This document shows positions 13,311-25,899 of a stretch of 64,000 nucleotides of DNA, one piece after another. The notes beneath the pieces were generated by a model that did no database searches, had not been told where the DNA came from, and saw only the letters and a list, made by a program, of their open reading frames with translations. Positions within the stretch are counted from its first letter, which is position 1, and the number at the start of each line of letters is the position of its first letter. A program made the position numbers and the translations under genes. The stretch comes from Rotaria socialis. Taxonomy: Eukaryota > Rotifera > Eurotatoria > Philodinida > Philodinidae. The stretch lies in the NCBI GenBank assembly GCA_905331475.1, contig CAJNYU010003727.1, positions 1 through 64,000 on the forward strand, in the 5' to 3' direction.

Positions 13311-14368
13311 AAATTATCAAGACAAAAACAATACAGTTTCTTAAACAAGACAAAATTATTAACCAAAAGTTGCAAAACACAACCATCAGCATCGCTTTTT
13401 TGTTTGTTTGTTTGTTTGTTTGTTGGTTTTCTTTTCTTTTCCGTTTTATTCTTTGAACTTATTCATTTTCTCTGGTCACTATTCTTGTGTTTACGTTTTT
13501 ATTTGTTGGTTTTTCTCAATGTTAAAACCAAAAAACAAAAAAAAAGAAACATTGAATACACCAAAAACGTTTTTGTGTGTCTTTTATGTCTATTGTTCTT
13601 AACTTTGTGTCTAGGAAAAATATTCATTTAACAACTCGCATCAATTATCATTTCTATCATCACGCATTTTTATATTTGCTTTTTTTCTCGTTTGCTTCTG
13701 CTATATGAATGAATGAGCAAAAAAAACCTAGAGATGATGAAGAATAAAACATGAAGAGAAAAAAGAATTTACTAACACAAAAGCTATTAAAAAAAGAATT
13801 TCTACAGAACAGATTCAAAAAGTATGACTCGAGAAAAAAGGAAATATCAACTAGTTTATCAATTTCAAACTGTATATAATGAAAAAATTTGTGTTGGAAA
13901 GGATAAACATGTGAATGTATTTATTTTCTTTTTGAATATCTATATGGTCATCTCATCTACACCGCGGAATCTTTTTTCGAACAAAAATAACTGATAAATT
14001 TGCTAGTTGTTATTTTTTGTTTTTTTTTCAAAAATAGTTTTACTCTTCATCTGCAATTCAGATAATTGTTGAAAATGACCAGTGATTATCAGACTTTCTT
14101 TTTGAACATTCTCTTTCTATTTCCAGTAAATAGGAAAAAAAATATTCATTAATGTCATTCACTTTTTTCCATTACCTTTTTTCTTCTTTTATTTTTCTTT
14201 TCACTCAATTAGCTACATGTTATTTATTTCCTTTTTATTCTCGACGTTCACTCGCAGTCATTTACTTTACTTAAGCAATCTATATAACTCACTTTATCAT
14301 TTTGCTCTTTTCCCATATATTCATTCATTGCTCGTTTATTTGAACGAAAGAAAATAATCTAATACAAA
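13311..14368. other. Y-box 3'UTR and K+ channel 5' flank
   Basis: T-rich sequence with a (GTTT)n run at about 13400-13425 and an AATAAA near 13744. No coding exon recognised. The two genes lie head to tail on the same strand. Confidence 0.5.
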
Positions 14369-15938
14369 ATGCCAACTGATCGAACAACGACACTTGTCGC
14401 ACCAGTAGCTTCAAATAATGTTCGACGTCGATCATTCTATCGTTCATTTGTTCAATTTCTTTTTTCAAATCTTGGCTTAGTTATTGTTGTTTTCGCATAT
14501 AGTGCTGCTGGAGCTTTTCTTTTTATCTTACTCGAACAATATATTGAATTACAAAATTGTCAACAAGGCAATTGTGAGTATTTTTAATTTTTTAATTTTT
14601 TAAATTCTCTATTTTCTACTATATAAAGTAAGTGAAAATATTTCAATTTTAAATCTTTCGGAAACAATCTATAACGATGTTGCTCTTCAAAATGACAATA
14701 CAACAGTCTTGTATACAAAAATTACTTATTATTTAACTAATTTTACGGATGAAATTTATTCACGTCGAACGACATTACGTTATTCAGGACAAAATTGTGC
14801 GAATACATCAGGTTGGAGTTACACTTCAGCTTTACTTTTTACAATAACTGTTATAACATCGATTGGTTATGGACATATAACGCCAACATCGTGGTAAGTG
14901 AAGAAAACAAATAAGAATCATAAAAAATCATTATATTTATTCTTCTAAAGGGAAGGACAAATAACGTGTATTTGCTATGCATTAATTGGTATACCAATAT
15001 TTCTTCTTTGTTTGTCAAACATAAGCTCAGTACTCGGTGATATATTTCGGTTTATGTATTCGGGTTTGCTTCATTGCTTTTGTTGTGCATGTCGAATTTA
15101 TACACGCAATCGTCGTCGTGTCAACCGTCAAAGTCGTCTGAGTAAACTACAAGATTCACATGGAATTGATTACACAGGTGCACCAACCATTGATCCATGT
15201 TGGCCAGAAGCGAATCGTCGTACTGCTGGAAAATTGAGTGATGAAGATGAAAATGATTGTGACGACTACGATGATGATGATGATGATGATGATAAAGATG
15301 ACATATGGAGTCGAATGGAAAGTCGTGTACCATTTGGAGCAGTTATTTTAATCATTATTGGTTATATTTATTTAGGCGCAGTTATGTTTAGTAAATTTGA
15401 AGGTTGGACAATGATTGAATCAGTTTATTTTTGTTATATTACTTTATCAACCATTGGCTTTGGTGATTACGTATGTAATATGTACAGGCAATTTTTCTTT
15501 CTATGAATATGATAATTTCAGGTGCCCGGTGTAACGTCCAGTTCAGGAGCCGGTGTCCGTTTTTTGCTTGCTTGCATTTATATTTTATTTGGTTTGGCAA
15601 TCTTAGCAATGTGTTTTGATTTAATCAAAGAAGGTATTGTTGATAAATTTCATTGGTGTGCAAATAAACTTGGTATTATTGCAACTGACGACGATCAAAT
15701 CGATGAAGATCGTACACGATATGCAAATTTTGAATACGATTCATCGAATCAAGCCCAAACACCACCAATTCAAAATAATATCAAGCGGTTAAATGATGAA
15801 ACAAAATCGAATAGTACTGTTGTTCCATGTGATTACAATGATGAAACATGGATAAACAATATTCGAGATAAACCAGAACCAACATCAGTAAATAGTAAAA
15901 ATAAGAAGGAAATGAAAATAGATGATGAAAAACGTTAG
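14369..15938 (+). CDS. Two-pore-domain K+ channel (TWIK/TWiK-like)
   Basis: Complete four-exon gene: 14369-14573, 14629-14893, 14951-15470, 15522-15938, 468 residues. The layout is that of a K2P channel: TM1 (LGLVIVVFAYSAAGAFLF), an extracellular cap with several N-glycosylation sites (NLSE, NDNTT, NFTD, NTSG), pore 1 with filter TSIGYGH, TM2, a cytosolic linker, TM3, pore 2 with filter TIGFGD, and TM4 (FLLACIYILFGLAILAMCF). Two such subunits would form one background K+ pore in the plasma membrane. The cytosolic linker between TM2 and TM3 is long and carries a very acidic block (DEDENDCDDY then eight D). The tail is hydrophilic and not conserved. The K2P class is certain. The subfamily is not. 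Confidence 0.93.
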
Positions 15939-17699
15939 GGTCATTAAGAAGAACAAACTTTATTATTTTCTTTATTCTTTCACGCAATTTATATTTTATG
16001 CTTTTGCTTAATAAGTGCCACATAATAAATTACGCTTAAATATTTTAAATATAAAGAAAATTCTATTTTATTGTATTTGCCTCCTTTTTTTCATATTTAT
16101 TTTGAAAGCAAGACAAAGCAAAGACAGTATTTGTTTTCAATATTTCTATTGAATTTAAAACTAAGTGTGAATATTGTCACATATATATTTCATGAATGTT
16201 TTTCTACGTCAGCAAAAGAAATGAGAACAATGATGGGTATTTCTTTTTCTAAATTTATCAAAAAAAATAACAATTGTAAATAATCAAACTGAAACCATTT
16301 CAGTGAAAAATATTGCTCTCTGATACAGAAGGATCTCTCTACGAAAGTAGAAAACAAGATTTATTCCTTTCAATGATCCGATATTTGTACAATGGCGCAC
16401 TTGTCACAAGGGATAATAGATTTGATTCACCATGCGTTTTAAAACTCTACTTTTCAATTGGAATTTGATTTCTTTTCAATTAAAAACTCGAAAATTTATA
16501 AAACCACATCATTCAATGACAATTTATTCGTTCATGAACGAATAACTCTTGAAAATATTATCTTCTTGTACTTCCCGAAACTTTTTCCTTTTGACATAGC
16601 CTGAAAAAATTATTAGTTAATTTGATTTAGTACAGTTATCAAAATTTTCTTTCGTAAACGTTCTAGTTTTAAGATAACTGCAACTACGATATTCCTAAGC
16701 ATCTTTGTAAATCTATGTACTTTTTTTCGGGTGAAAAAAAAATGATTTCGGACATTGGAAACTGAAGAAATCGATGAATTTCAAGAAAATAGAGTGATAG
16801 TCAATATTTGATGTACTAACATCGTGATTGAATCTCTCAATCTTTACAGTCATGTCATTTCAGTTACGTTTCATGATGTTATAAGCCCTCTTTCTTTTTT
16901 TTAAGAATGCCTTGAAAAATTTACAACACCAAAATTGAGACGGTATTAGTCAATCTTAGTAATGTTGTCAGTAGCTTTGTCTGATCAATTCTTTCACATT
17001 ATTCTTATGCTACACACTCTATTGGGCAACCACAAATTCTTTTGAACGTTTTTTTAAAAATCTGGATAGAGAATACTGTTATCTATTGATGCATATTCAA
17101 TTGAGGAAATTGGTATTTCCCTGATGGCATTGCAAGATCTATTACTGCATCATAACACTACACTTTCAGAGGTGAATGTATAGTCTTTACTAAAAAATAA
17201 GACTATATTGTTATTTTTTCTGGGCGCTTGAGCTTTCATATCACTTAAGTTTTGACACTTGTTTACTTTGAGCCTTTTATCACCAATGAAGTGTTGTTAA
17301 TTTCAAGAACTATTGTCATTGCAATTATCTTAGCAAGAGCTATAAATAGTGTAGGCGATAATTGTAATTATGTATTTTTTTGTTCAGTCCTTAATGATGA
17401 TATCGGTCTTGTTATTTTTTTCTTAACGGTATGATATTCACAATATTTCAAAGCCGAGAAGAAACTATTTATCATCGGAAATCTAAAGTAAGTACTTATT
17501 TACGAATTAGCTTTGTTAAAGCAAACTCTCAAGATAAATTTCTTTTTATTAATAATTTTTCAACTCTATTCAGATGATTAACAGTTTCATTGAAGCGACT
17601 TACCTGCCATAGCTAGGATATCGGCAAGTCTAATGTAAATCGAGATGAACTGCATCAATCATATTTCGAATCGGATCATGGTTCTATTTAAAAAATCGT
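15939..17699. other. Gene-poor spacer
   Basis: AT-rich. Candidate polyadenylation signals for the K+ channel lie near 16024. No exon, RNA gene or clear repeat recognised between 16100 and 17700. Confidence 0.4.
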
Positions 17700-17754
17700 T
17701 TACTACAAACTGTCGATGAGAAAAATCGATGGCGAACACCTGCATATCCAGCGG

Positions 17755-18620
17755 CTTGTCGACACGTAAAGCTGTGACATTTTGGCAATTTGTTTTGCAA
17801 TTATCTCGAAAGGCATAAGAACTAGCACGGTCGTTCAAACATCATTCAACGCAGCTCATCATAATCTATTTATGTTGCAAAAAAAGACCTAGTTTGATTG
17901 AAGCCTCGCGTTTCTAGAAAGGTTTTATCATCGCGTAACATTCTGACAAAAAGGACCCTTTTTCTCTAGGGCTGTTTATAAAACTCAAATTTTCTGACAA
18001 ATTATTTCTTCAAATTAAATGCTTATGGTACTAGTTTTGTAGAGAATTGAATGAGCTTTCAAGCAGTAAAAAATATTTTTTCTAAACTATTTTCGCTCCG
18101 ATAAAAGAATGCAAAAAACAAACGTAACGCTGTGACGCGTTTTTTTGTCGACCAAATTTGAAGCACTTCACATGCTTAGAAATATTTAACGTTTAATGTA
18201 TATTGATCAATGCCGTACAAATAACCTTCTATAAAAAAAAGAGTCAAGTGGCTTCATTGAAATAGAAGCTCAATAATTGTACAGTAATTTAGAAAGTGTA
18301 CAAGAGCTTAGAAGTTGCCCTGAAGAATGAGAGCAAAAACTTAATAGACCATTTTGTAGAGAATCAAATTCTACATCGAATGGTGCATTACTCTGCATTT
18401 CTGTTTTAAATTTCTTGGTTAGAAAATTGAAAATACGATTTTTGAAAACTTTAAAACGCGGTTTTCGATGCCAAAACTCAATTTTTTTAAGGAAGAAAGT
18501 TCAAACTCATATTCAGCGTAAAAAATTGTACCAAAAAATACGCTTAGATCTGTCCATATCGAAAAAAACATTTAAAAAAACTTGGCCAGCGAAGTAGCGC
18601 GTGACGTGGACAAACCGACA
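17755..18620 (+). repeat. Dispersed repeat, family with CGTAACGCTGTGAC motif (copy A)
   Basis: Shares long patches of sequence with 41770-42350 and 43358-43500: the 14-base motif cgtaacgctgtgac at 18125 (variant at 17766), the text gaagcacttcacatg, an actagttttgtag segment, and the tail ttcttggttagaaaa. Copies are diverged (I estimate well under 80 percent identity), so the family is old. No protein is encoded in this copy. Ends are not sharply defined, and I see no terminal repeats. Confidence 0.65.
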
Positions 18621-18935
18621 AATAGATGTGGTTTTCCTTGATATTATTGATTCTTAGCGTCATCTGCTTTCAAAGTTGTTTTACTGGCTACCGATATTGC
18701 ATTACTCAAACAAAACATATGTTTATCTTCGTGTATTTCCTATTTCTTCTCGACGGGAGGCTTACAGGTAAGTAATGATATCTATTAGAGGACACCTATC
18801 AATTATTTTGCACCTAATCACCGAGAACGTAAAAAGAGGGTATCAGTTACGATACTCTCATACATCTGACATCTTCTACTGTACGTAATTTCTCGACGAC
18901 AACTTCTAAAGCTAGTTTTAGATAATAATCCTAAA

Positions 18936-21900
18936 ATGAATTCTCGTTGTATAGCTTTTCGACTGTTAAGTTTATATAAACAAGAATTACCAATATGCAA
19001 AAATAAGTCACAATTTTTGTCTCGTTATTTAACAACCAATAGTCAAACACAATTGAACACACCAACACATCGTTTCGCGATTAAACGATATGTTTTACTT
19101 CTTGGTGTTCCACTGTCAAGTGCTTTATTCTATCGTTTATCAACAAAATATGAAACACGACGAAAGCATAGGATTATTGTAGAAAGTATTGGAAGAGCCG
19201 CTCGGTAAAGATAGTTATTTGAAATTATTTTATCGATGTTGTTGGATATTTTAGAGCAGTTCTAGTGGGTATACAATCCGTTTTGGATCAACAAATTAGT
19301 ACATTATTTAAACGTGAAGTAAAAGCAAACATTTCAAATCGGATATTAGCTAGAAAATGTTAATACTTTTCAGGGTAGCGATGAATATATTGCAGCACTA
19401 CACGAATGTCGACGTCGAAATGCTAAACGTTTTGTTAATCTTTGCATTGATGCTGGTGGTGTCTATGTCAAAATTGGTCAAGCATTTGTATGTATATTTT
19501 TCATTTTGTTTTCAATCTTCTGGAGAATGTAATTAAATTTTAAGAGATAAAAAAAAACAAATAACATATTGAATTTAATCAGAAGAAAATATCAAATGAT
19601 AGCAGATTTCTTAATGTTTCATTTGGAAAATGTTAATAGAAACAATTTATTTCTCTAGATAAATCTACCGGAAGTAGTACCATTAGAATATTATGAAGAA
19701 TTACAAATTCTTGAAGTAAGTTTATAGAAGACTTTCGATTATTTTTTATAATATAAATGTATTATTTAATAGGAACATGCTCTTCGTCGAGAAAAGGGAG
19801 AAGTAAATATTTGCACTATTTTTTTTTAATCCGCATAACACTTATTCATTAGATTGATACGTTATTTAAACGGTATTTTCATGGTCCACCAGAAGTTGTT
19901 TTTGAAAATTTTAATCGCAATCCTATAGCAGCAGCTTCATTAGCTGAAGTCTATGAAGCTCAGATAAAATCTGGAGAAAAAGTGGCTGTCAAAGTGCAAT
20001 ATTTTGATTTACGTGAACGTTATGAAACTGACATTACCACGGTAGATAAATTTTTTTTAAACTAGAGATTCTTTACATTTTCACAATTGAATTTTTTCTT
20101 TTGTTTTTTCGATGAGAATGTTATTTCATTTTTTCGAATGGTTTAATCCAAATTGGACTTTGGTAATAAAAATAAAAATAAATTTAGATGGTCTTTATTG
20201 TTTATTCTTTTTTTTTCAAGGCCTGGATGTTAGATGTAAGTTTGTGGAAATAAAAACTAATACTTGTACGTACATTAAATTAGGAATTGCATGATGATTT
20301 GACATTAGAATTAGGTAACTATTTGTATTGTAGAGAAGAAAAATATATTATTTTTATTCATTTTTCATTATTTAGATTTTCTTCATGAAGCAAGAAATGC
20401 AGAACGTTCTCGTGGATCTGTTAGACATTTAGATTATGTTTATGTACCGAAAGTTCATTGGAATTTAACCAAAAAGGTAGATATTCGATTTTATTCAATA
20501 AATTTATTCTAATGATTTAATATTATGCGTTTTCTTTTATAGCGTATTCTAACTTATGAATTTGTCGAAGGTATCACAATCGATCGTGTAGATGAATTGA
20601 AAAAACATAATCTATCGTTAAAAGATGTAAGCTCATATTTTGTTTTATAATCTGTAATAGGCAAATAGAATTATCTTTCCATGAATTGTGAAAGATAATG
20701 CCTTTTGTTATGGACCTTGATAGAACAGACATATACGTCGTGCTAGCTGTTATTTACTTGTCTATAAATGCGTTCTATCTTACTCTTATCAAAATCATTT
20801 CGTCTAAGATGAAGATAGCTTAATTACAACATATTGTTTAACACGAACTAATGCTGCTAATAGTTTTTATCACTGTATATTAATTTTCGTTATTGAAAAT
20901 TAAAAGTTTAACAGGATAGAGCTATCGTTGTTCTTGCTAGATGTGATAAAGCTTGTAGGGAGAATATTTAACTAATACCTCGGACTATCTTGAAAATTTA
21001 GATTACATGATGTACGTGCATATAACATTTTTCTGGGATTAAAAAGTATAGCGTGGCTTGGTTTGGTTCCTTTGTGAACGAGGAAAACTTCAGTAGATCT
21101 TACAATTATCATATATTACGCGGCATAGAAATAGTATATCATATTCTTGAATTGTAGTTAGTATAACATGAAAGCCAAACTCTTTCAAAATACGTCATAA
21201 TATATGAAATCATTCTGAAATCGGATCTCGATTTAGATACATATAGTACAAATGAACCATTTAGTGCGAAATAGAACGAAATCAATTGTTGCGATAGATG
21301 TCTATAGAAAATATTCGCATTTTTATTTGGCTAATTATTTAAAAATTAATTAATAGTTAGTTTATTAGTTTGAGATGCTCGTATTTCTATTTGATGAACT
21401 CATACGAATCAATTATAGATTGATGAAAAATTAATTCGTTTATTTGCCGAACAAATCTTTCGTACTGGCTTTGTACATGCTGATCCTCATCCTGGTAATG
21501 TTCATGTTCGTGTGAATAAAAATAAAAAATCAAAAGGTTCTCCACAAGCAGAAATTATTCTTCTTGATCATGGTCTTTATGAAAATCTACTAAGTGAAGA
21601 ACGAAAAATTCTTTGCGACTTATGGATGGCAACTGTAAATAATGATCATATAGAAATGAGACAAACAGCCACTGCTTTAGGTGCCCCGCAAAAAGATTAT
21701 GAATTATTTTGTACATTAGTTACAATGAAACCATTACCCGATACTGAAAAATATATAATCCCATCATATGCAAGCGATTGGGATCCATTACCCCGTGAAT
21801 TACAAATGATTGCTTTGAAAAGTAGAAAATTTGAAATGCCCAACGAAGATGAATATATAACTGATATGACAAATGAACAACGTGCAGAATTAAAAAGAGA

Positions 21901-22205
21901 TTATCGAGAATTAATGGATAAGAAACGTATTGCATTATTTCATATTCTTAAGCAAATGCCAAAAACAATGTTTCTTTTATTAAGGTTTGTTCATTATTGA
22001 GAGAGAGAGAGAGAGAGAGAGGAAAAAGACAACTACCGGCATTTCATTTTTAAAATATTTTCTTTTGTATTATTTTAGAAATCTTAATGCTGTACGAAAT
22101 ACATTAAAAATCCATAATGTTCCTGATGTTGATCGAACACGAATAATGACTGAAGTTTGTCAACAAGCGTTAAAAGAATTTCAAACAAAAAAAAGGAAAA
22201 TATAA
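18936..22205 (+). CDS. ADCK5: ADCK5-like mitochondrial atypical (UbiB-family) kinase
   Basis: Multi-exon gene starting at ATG 18936 (first exons 18936-19204, 19255-19318, 19374-19487, 19659-19715; last two about 21419-21984 and 22079-22205). UbiB-family hallmarks are visible: the KxGQ motif (GVYVKIGQAF), the alanine-rich loop (PIAAASLAEV), the VAVKVQ lysine, the EARNAER helix, HADPHPGN, and a DxG-type metal site (LLDHGLYE). The order and wording match vertebrate ADCK5 better than ADCK1/2 or COQ8, e.g. YFDLRERYETDI and FAEQIFRTGFVHADPHPGN. The N-terminus is basic and hydroxylated, with one hydrophobic segment (YVLLLGVPLSSALFYRL), fitting a mitochondrial membrane protein. The family function is poorly known. 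A roughly 790-bp intron (20629-21418) is unusual next to its 50-bp neighbours and carries a perfect 10-bp hairpin near 20668-20697. Confidence 0.88.
22000..22022 (+). repeat. (GA)n microsatellite in the last ADCK5 intron
   Basis: About eleven GA units immediately after the exon ending at 21984, inside the 94-bp final intron. Confidence 0.8.
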
Positions 22206-22293
22206 TGCTACAAAAATTAGAAAGAAAAGAACGAACACCCGAAAATTTGCGCATGCTTTTTTTTATATTGGTTGTTTCTCTCTTTTTTCTTAT

Positions 22294-22917
22294 TTATTTA
22301 TCAATTGACGATTCATCTATTGCTTCCACATATTGAATATCATCAGTATTGTGTGTCAGTATAGCTGCTATTAAGGATACTGAAATAAATAATGTTGCAC
22401 CGCAATGTACACCATATGCCCATTGAAGATGATAAACTTGGTGGCGATGATTCAATGGAATAAATAATATTAGAAAGAAATCAACTAAAAAAACGAATAG
22501 TAATAAAATGATTGTACATAGCCAATAACGACGACGAACTGTAAATGAATTTTTCACAAAAGATGAAGTTGCTAGAATAATTGAAATAAACGCCATTAAA
22601 AATGAAAGTATTGCTAATACAGCTGTTACTGGCATCCAATATAGATTTTTATCATTAAAAAATTGACCCAGACCACATTTTATCGATATAGGATATGTTG
22701 AAGATTTTGTCCAATCAAGTCGTTTCTCACAACTGTATAATGGTCCATAATGACCATATGAAGTTCTAATCCAAAATGATGTTAATGAAGCAATTAAGAT
22801 AAAAAGACAATGAAGTAATGTTAAAAATATAATTGCAACTTTTACTGGTGAAACAATATAGATACGCTCAAATTTTGCACGAGGAGCATACATTTTTTTC
22901 TTCGTTTTTCCAAGCAA
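22294..22917 (-). CDS. Four-TM claudin/PMP22-like membrane protein
   Basis: Single-exon frame of 207 residues, start ATG 22917 (an inner Met at residue 9 is possible). There are four hydrophobic segments at about residues 28-48, 97-118, 134-152 and 172-190. The first extracellular loop has a W, then GPLYSC, then a second C (IKCGLG), which resembles the W-GLW-C-C signature of claudin/PMP22/EMP proteins but is not exact. The charged C-terminus ends IDESSIDK. It lies tail to tail with the ADCK5-like gene, the two stops being only 88 bp apart. Likely a plasma-membrane or junction protein; the exact family is uncertain. TMEM47/clarin-like is an alternative. Confidence 0.7.
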   Translation of the reverse strand: MLGKTKKKMYAPRAKFERIYIVSPVKVAIIFLTLLHCLFILIASLTSFWIRTSYGHYGPLYSCEKRLDWTKSSTYPISIKCGLGQFFNDKNLYWMPVTAVLAILSFLMAFISIILATSSFVKNSFTVRRRYWLCTIILLLFVFLVDFFLILFIPLNHRHQVYHLQWAYGVHCGATLFISVSLIAAILTHNTDDIQYVEAIDESSIDK

Positions 22918-23798
22918 CTAAATGACTGACAAATAGGTTTCTTTTTTTCTCTTCTAGCAGAATTCTTATATATACATTATATTGCAGAAATAAGCATTTA
23001 TTCTCGTTTCCCATCATATCCATCGGGAAAAAAACATCGTTTTCTCTTTGCTAAAACACAGGAGAAAAGAGGAAGAAAACAGAACATAGAATATCCGTTA
23101 TTTTTTTTTTCCTTATTTCTACGATCCATCTGCTCTACTACATAGAACAGATCTTATTGCTCACATGAAGATAGAGTATAATCTCGAGGTCGCCAAATAT
23201 TAGGCCAAGGATATAATGAATAACATACAAAGACGTAGATAATCATATTACTAAAACAGGTGTACGTCAATTAAGATTATTATGCATTTTGTTTTTGATA
23301 TACACTATAATATGCACAATAAGCATTATCAAACACCATGAAAAAAGAAAAAGACTACATTTAGTAGTGTTGCATAAGTGATATTAGTGTTTTCAAAATT
23401 CAAGGTCAATGTTTAAATGCATTTTTATCTTGTTTAAATACACGATGCATTCAGTTTCTTTTTCTTATTTTCTGTTTGACTATATGTAAATAGGTATGCA
23501 AGAAGAAAACAAGACAAACAACAAGTGACAAGCAATGTGATGAAAAAAGATGTTGCTATATAGATAACAATCGATATCGGACGTCTTTTCTTAGTAAAAA
23601 GACTACCTTCTATGCGGAAAAAAATGTGTTGTTACTTAAAAAGTGTTGCACTTTCAAAAGATAATACGAACAAACAAGTATCTTTCTTTTTTTTTCTTCT
23701 TATCATAAAACTTCTCTAACTGAAATCTTTATTATTGTTAAAACATTTAGTGGTGCGCTTATTTTGACTATCTTAAATAAGACGAATCTAGCAGAAGA

Positions 23799-25899
23799 AT
23801 GTTTTGTCTACCAGCGTATCTGCTAGCTATAGCTTGCATTTTTATTAGTACAACTCATGGACAATTCGATTATGGATTATGTCCCGATGGACCAACTTCA
23901 AATACACAGGACCCGAAATGGCGCCCTGTACCACCTCGATTTGAAATAGTGACCGAATTAGTTTCTGAAAGTGAAGTTTGGGAGTTATCACAAGCTTTCT
24001 CTACAACACGAGATGCTATTATAAGTAGTACTACTAGAGGTAACTTACTATCTATTATAAAATCTTGTTAGATCTGTTTTTATATTTGTCTTTTATTCGT
24101 AGGTCCAATACAGTTCTACTATAGTTTTGCAACTAGTGAACTATTTCAAGTATTAACTGCTGTTATCGGTCAACAAGAAGTACTGAAATGTTTTCGAGAA
24201 CCAATTACTGATCAAAGCGAAACAAGTGTTATTACACCTAAAACTCTCTTTGTTAAACCATCAATACTTCTCGGCTATGATCCACGTAATCAACAAAATA
24301 CTGCCTGGGGTGTTCACTATGATGGTGATGGCAAATTACGTGGTATACCTACCAATCGATTTAAATCATGTTTCTTGGTTAGTGATACTCAAGCAACAGT
24401 ATCAGCTACCTATCATGTATCAGATCCTACCAAATTTCAAGCTTACTTACCAGCCAATGAAAGTATTCCTTTACAAATCGAAGTAACTACAACAAGTCCA
24501 CGTGGAGGTCGTGAATCCTTTGTCTACAACATTTTCCATTATTCACCTAATCCACGCCAATTTGAAGAACGTCAAGCATTAGAAACACCAGCCGGTGTAT
24601 ATTGTCCTAATCGAACGCCAACATTACCTGTACCAACAAATATTCCAGAATCATCGAGTGCTAATACAGAAATGTTTATACCGAATTTCAATAGTTCTAT
24701 ACTTAGTTCAAAGAACTTTTTTGATACTAATTTTCAATTTACTCTTTTTGATGTTTGGTATGCTGATCCAGCAGGTGGACCACTTTGGTTTCATCTGACT
24801 GAAGTTCATGATTTTGCTGTTGGTCTTAGTTATCAATTCAATCATTCAAATTATCGATGCGCAGTTCGTGATCTTAATACAGGTGGAAATGAGGCTGTAT
24901 CCGTTGATGGCAATCCCAGTCTACTTCAGTTGGGTAATCCTCAACATATATTTTTACTCGATGATATGGAATATCAATATACTGGTGAAAAACGATGTCG
25001 AGATCGAGTCTCGTGTCATGTATGGATTGGTGAAAAATCATTGGGAAACGATACAGTTGAACATCGAGAATGGTATTGGGCAACACGTGTTAATGGTGAA
25101 GTATTAACCGACTGGATTCCTTCAAAATTGGTCATAAAAAGATACGTATCTGAAGTTCCAGTAATGAATATTGAATTAAGTATGAAAAGTTCACTTGTAA
25201 ACTATACATATAGTTATGAACATTATTTTGTTTTTCTTGTTCAAAGATATTTTCAATTTTCGCCGTCGTCCCATGACAATATTTGAAGTTGATTATACAT
25301 TAGCTAACTGCTATCGTGCTTTGGGTCCCTCTGGTAAAAAAAAGATTAGTTCAATAAGTGTAGATAGTTTTCAACTATGACTGCTCTTTTTTTCTCTAGA
25401 AAATTACAATCTTGCAGTTTTGTCATTTACAATCGACAATGAAAAAAAGTACCCGGTAATGCAAAATATAAACTTTTTACGTCTTCACATATGGGAAACA
25501 CTCATTTTTTCTATGTTTGTTCGACCGATACGTATTTCACATTTAAATGTTGATCATAGGGATACGGGAATTTTAGTTACATTTACATTACTTGATGCGC
25601 CACCGCGCACTGGACCTGTTGAGAATCCATTAAAAGAATCATCATTGGATAACGTTATCGATCGTCTTTCATCAATAATCGATGCCAGTGGTCTTGCTTT
25701 TCGTGCTCGATATGATACAAAACAAGTTGTTTTACGTGCACGCGTTGGCTCACTGAATGTTAATCATCGAAGTTCAAAAACTAAAGTAAAAACTTCAGGT
25801 TCAAAAATAACTGGACTCTGGGTAGGTTTTGTTGTTGCCGGTCTCGTTGTTGGTGTTGTTGGTGGTTTCCTTGTGTTTCAAAAACTGGCAAGTAAATAG
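23799..25899 (+). CDS. Secreted/anchored LolA-like domain protein of invertebrates
   Basis: Complete four-exon gene: 23799-24039, 24103-25179, 25247-25333, 25400-25899, 634 residues with agreeing phases. There is a signal peptide (MFCLPAYLLAIACIFISTTHG), a long extracellular part with several N-glycosylation sites (NESI, NSSI, NHSN, NDTV) and paired cysteines (e.g. CFREP, CRDRVSC, NCYRALG), then one membrane helix near the C-terminus (GLWVGFVVAGLVVGVVGGFLV) and a very short tail FQKLASK. Motifs such as VYCPNRT, FTLFDVWYAD and FDLLDAPPRTGP-like wording recall the LolA-like domain proteins seen in nematodes, molluscs and rotifers, which have no established function. Type I surface protein is what the sequence shows; the family name is from memory and less sure. 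Confidence 0.7.

Noticed and set aside
13404-13631. Hydrophobic Phe/Leu/Val-rich frames
   Set aside because: Produced by the (GTTT)n run in the Y-box 3'UTR.
15121-15333. Minus-strand frame with a His run
   Set aside because: Antisense shadow of the acidic GAT repeat in the K+ channel exon.
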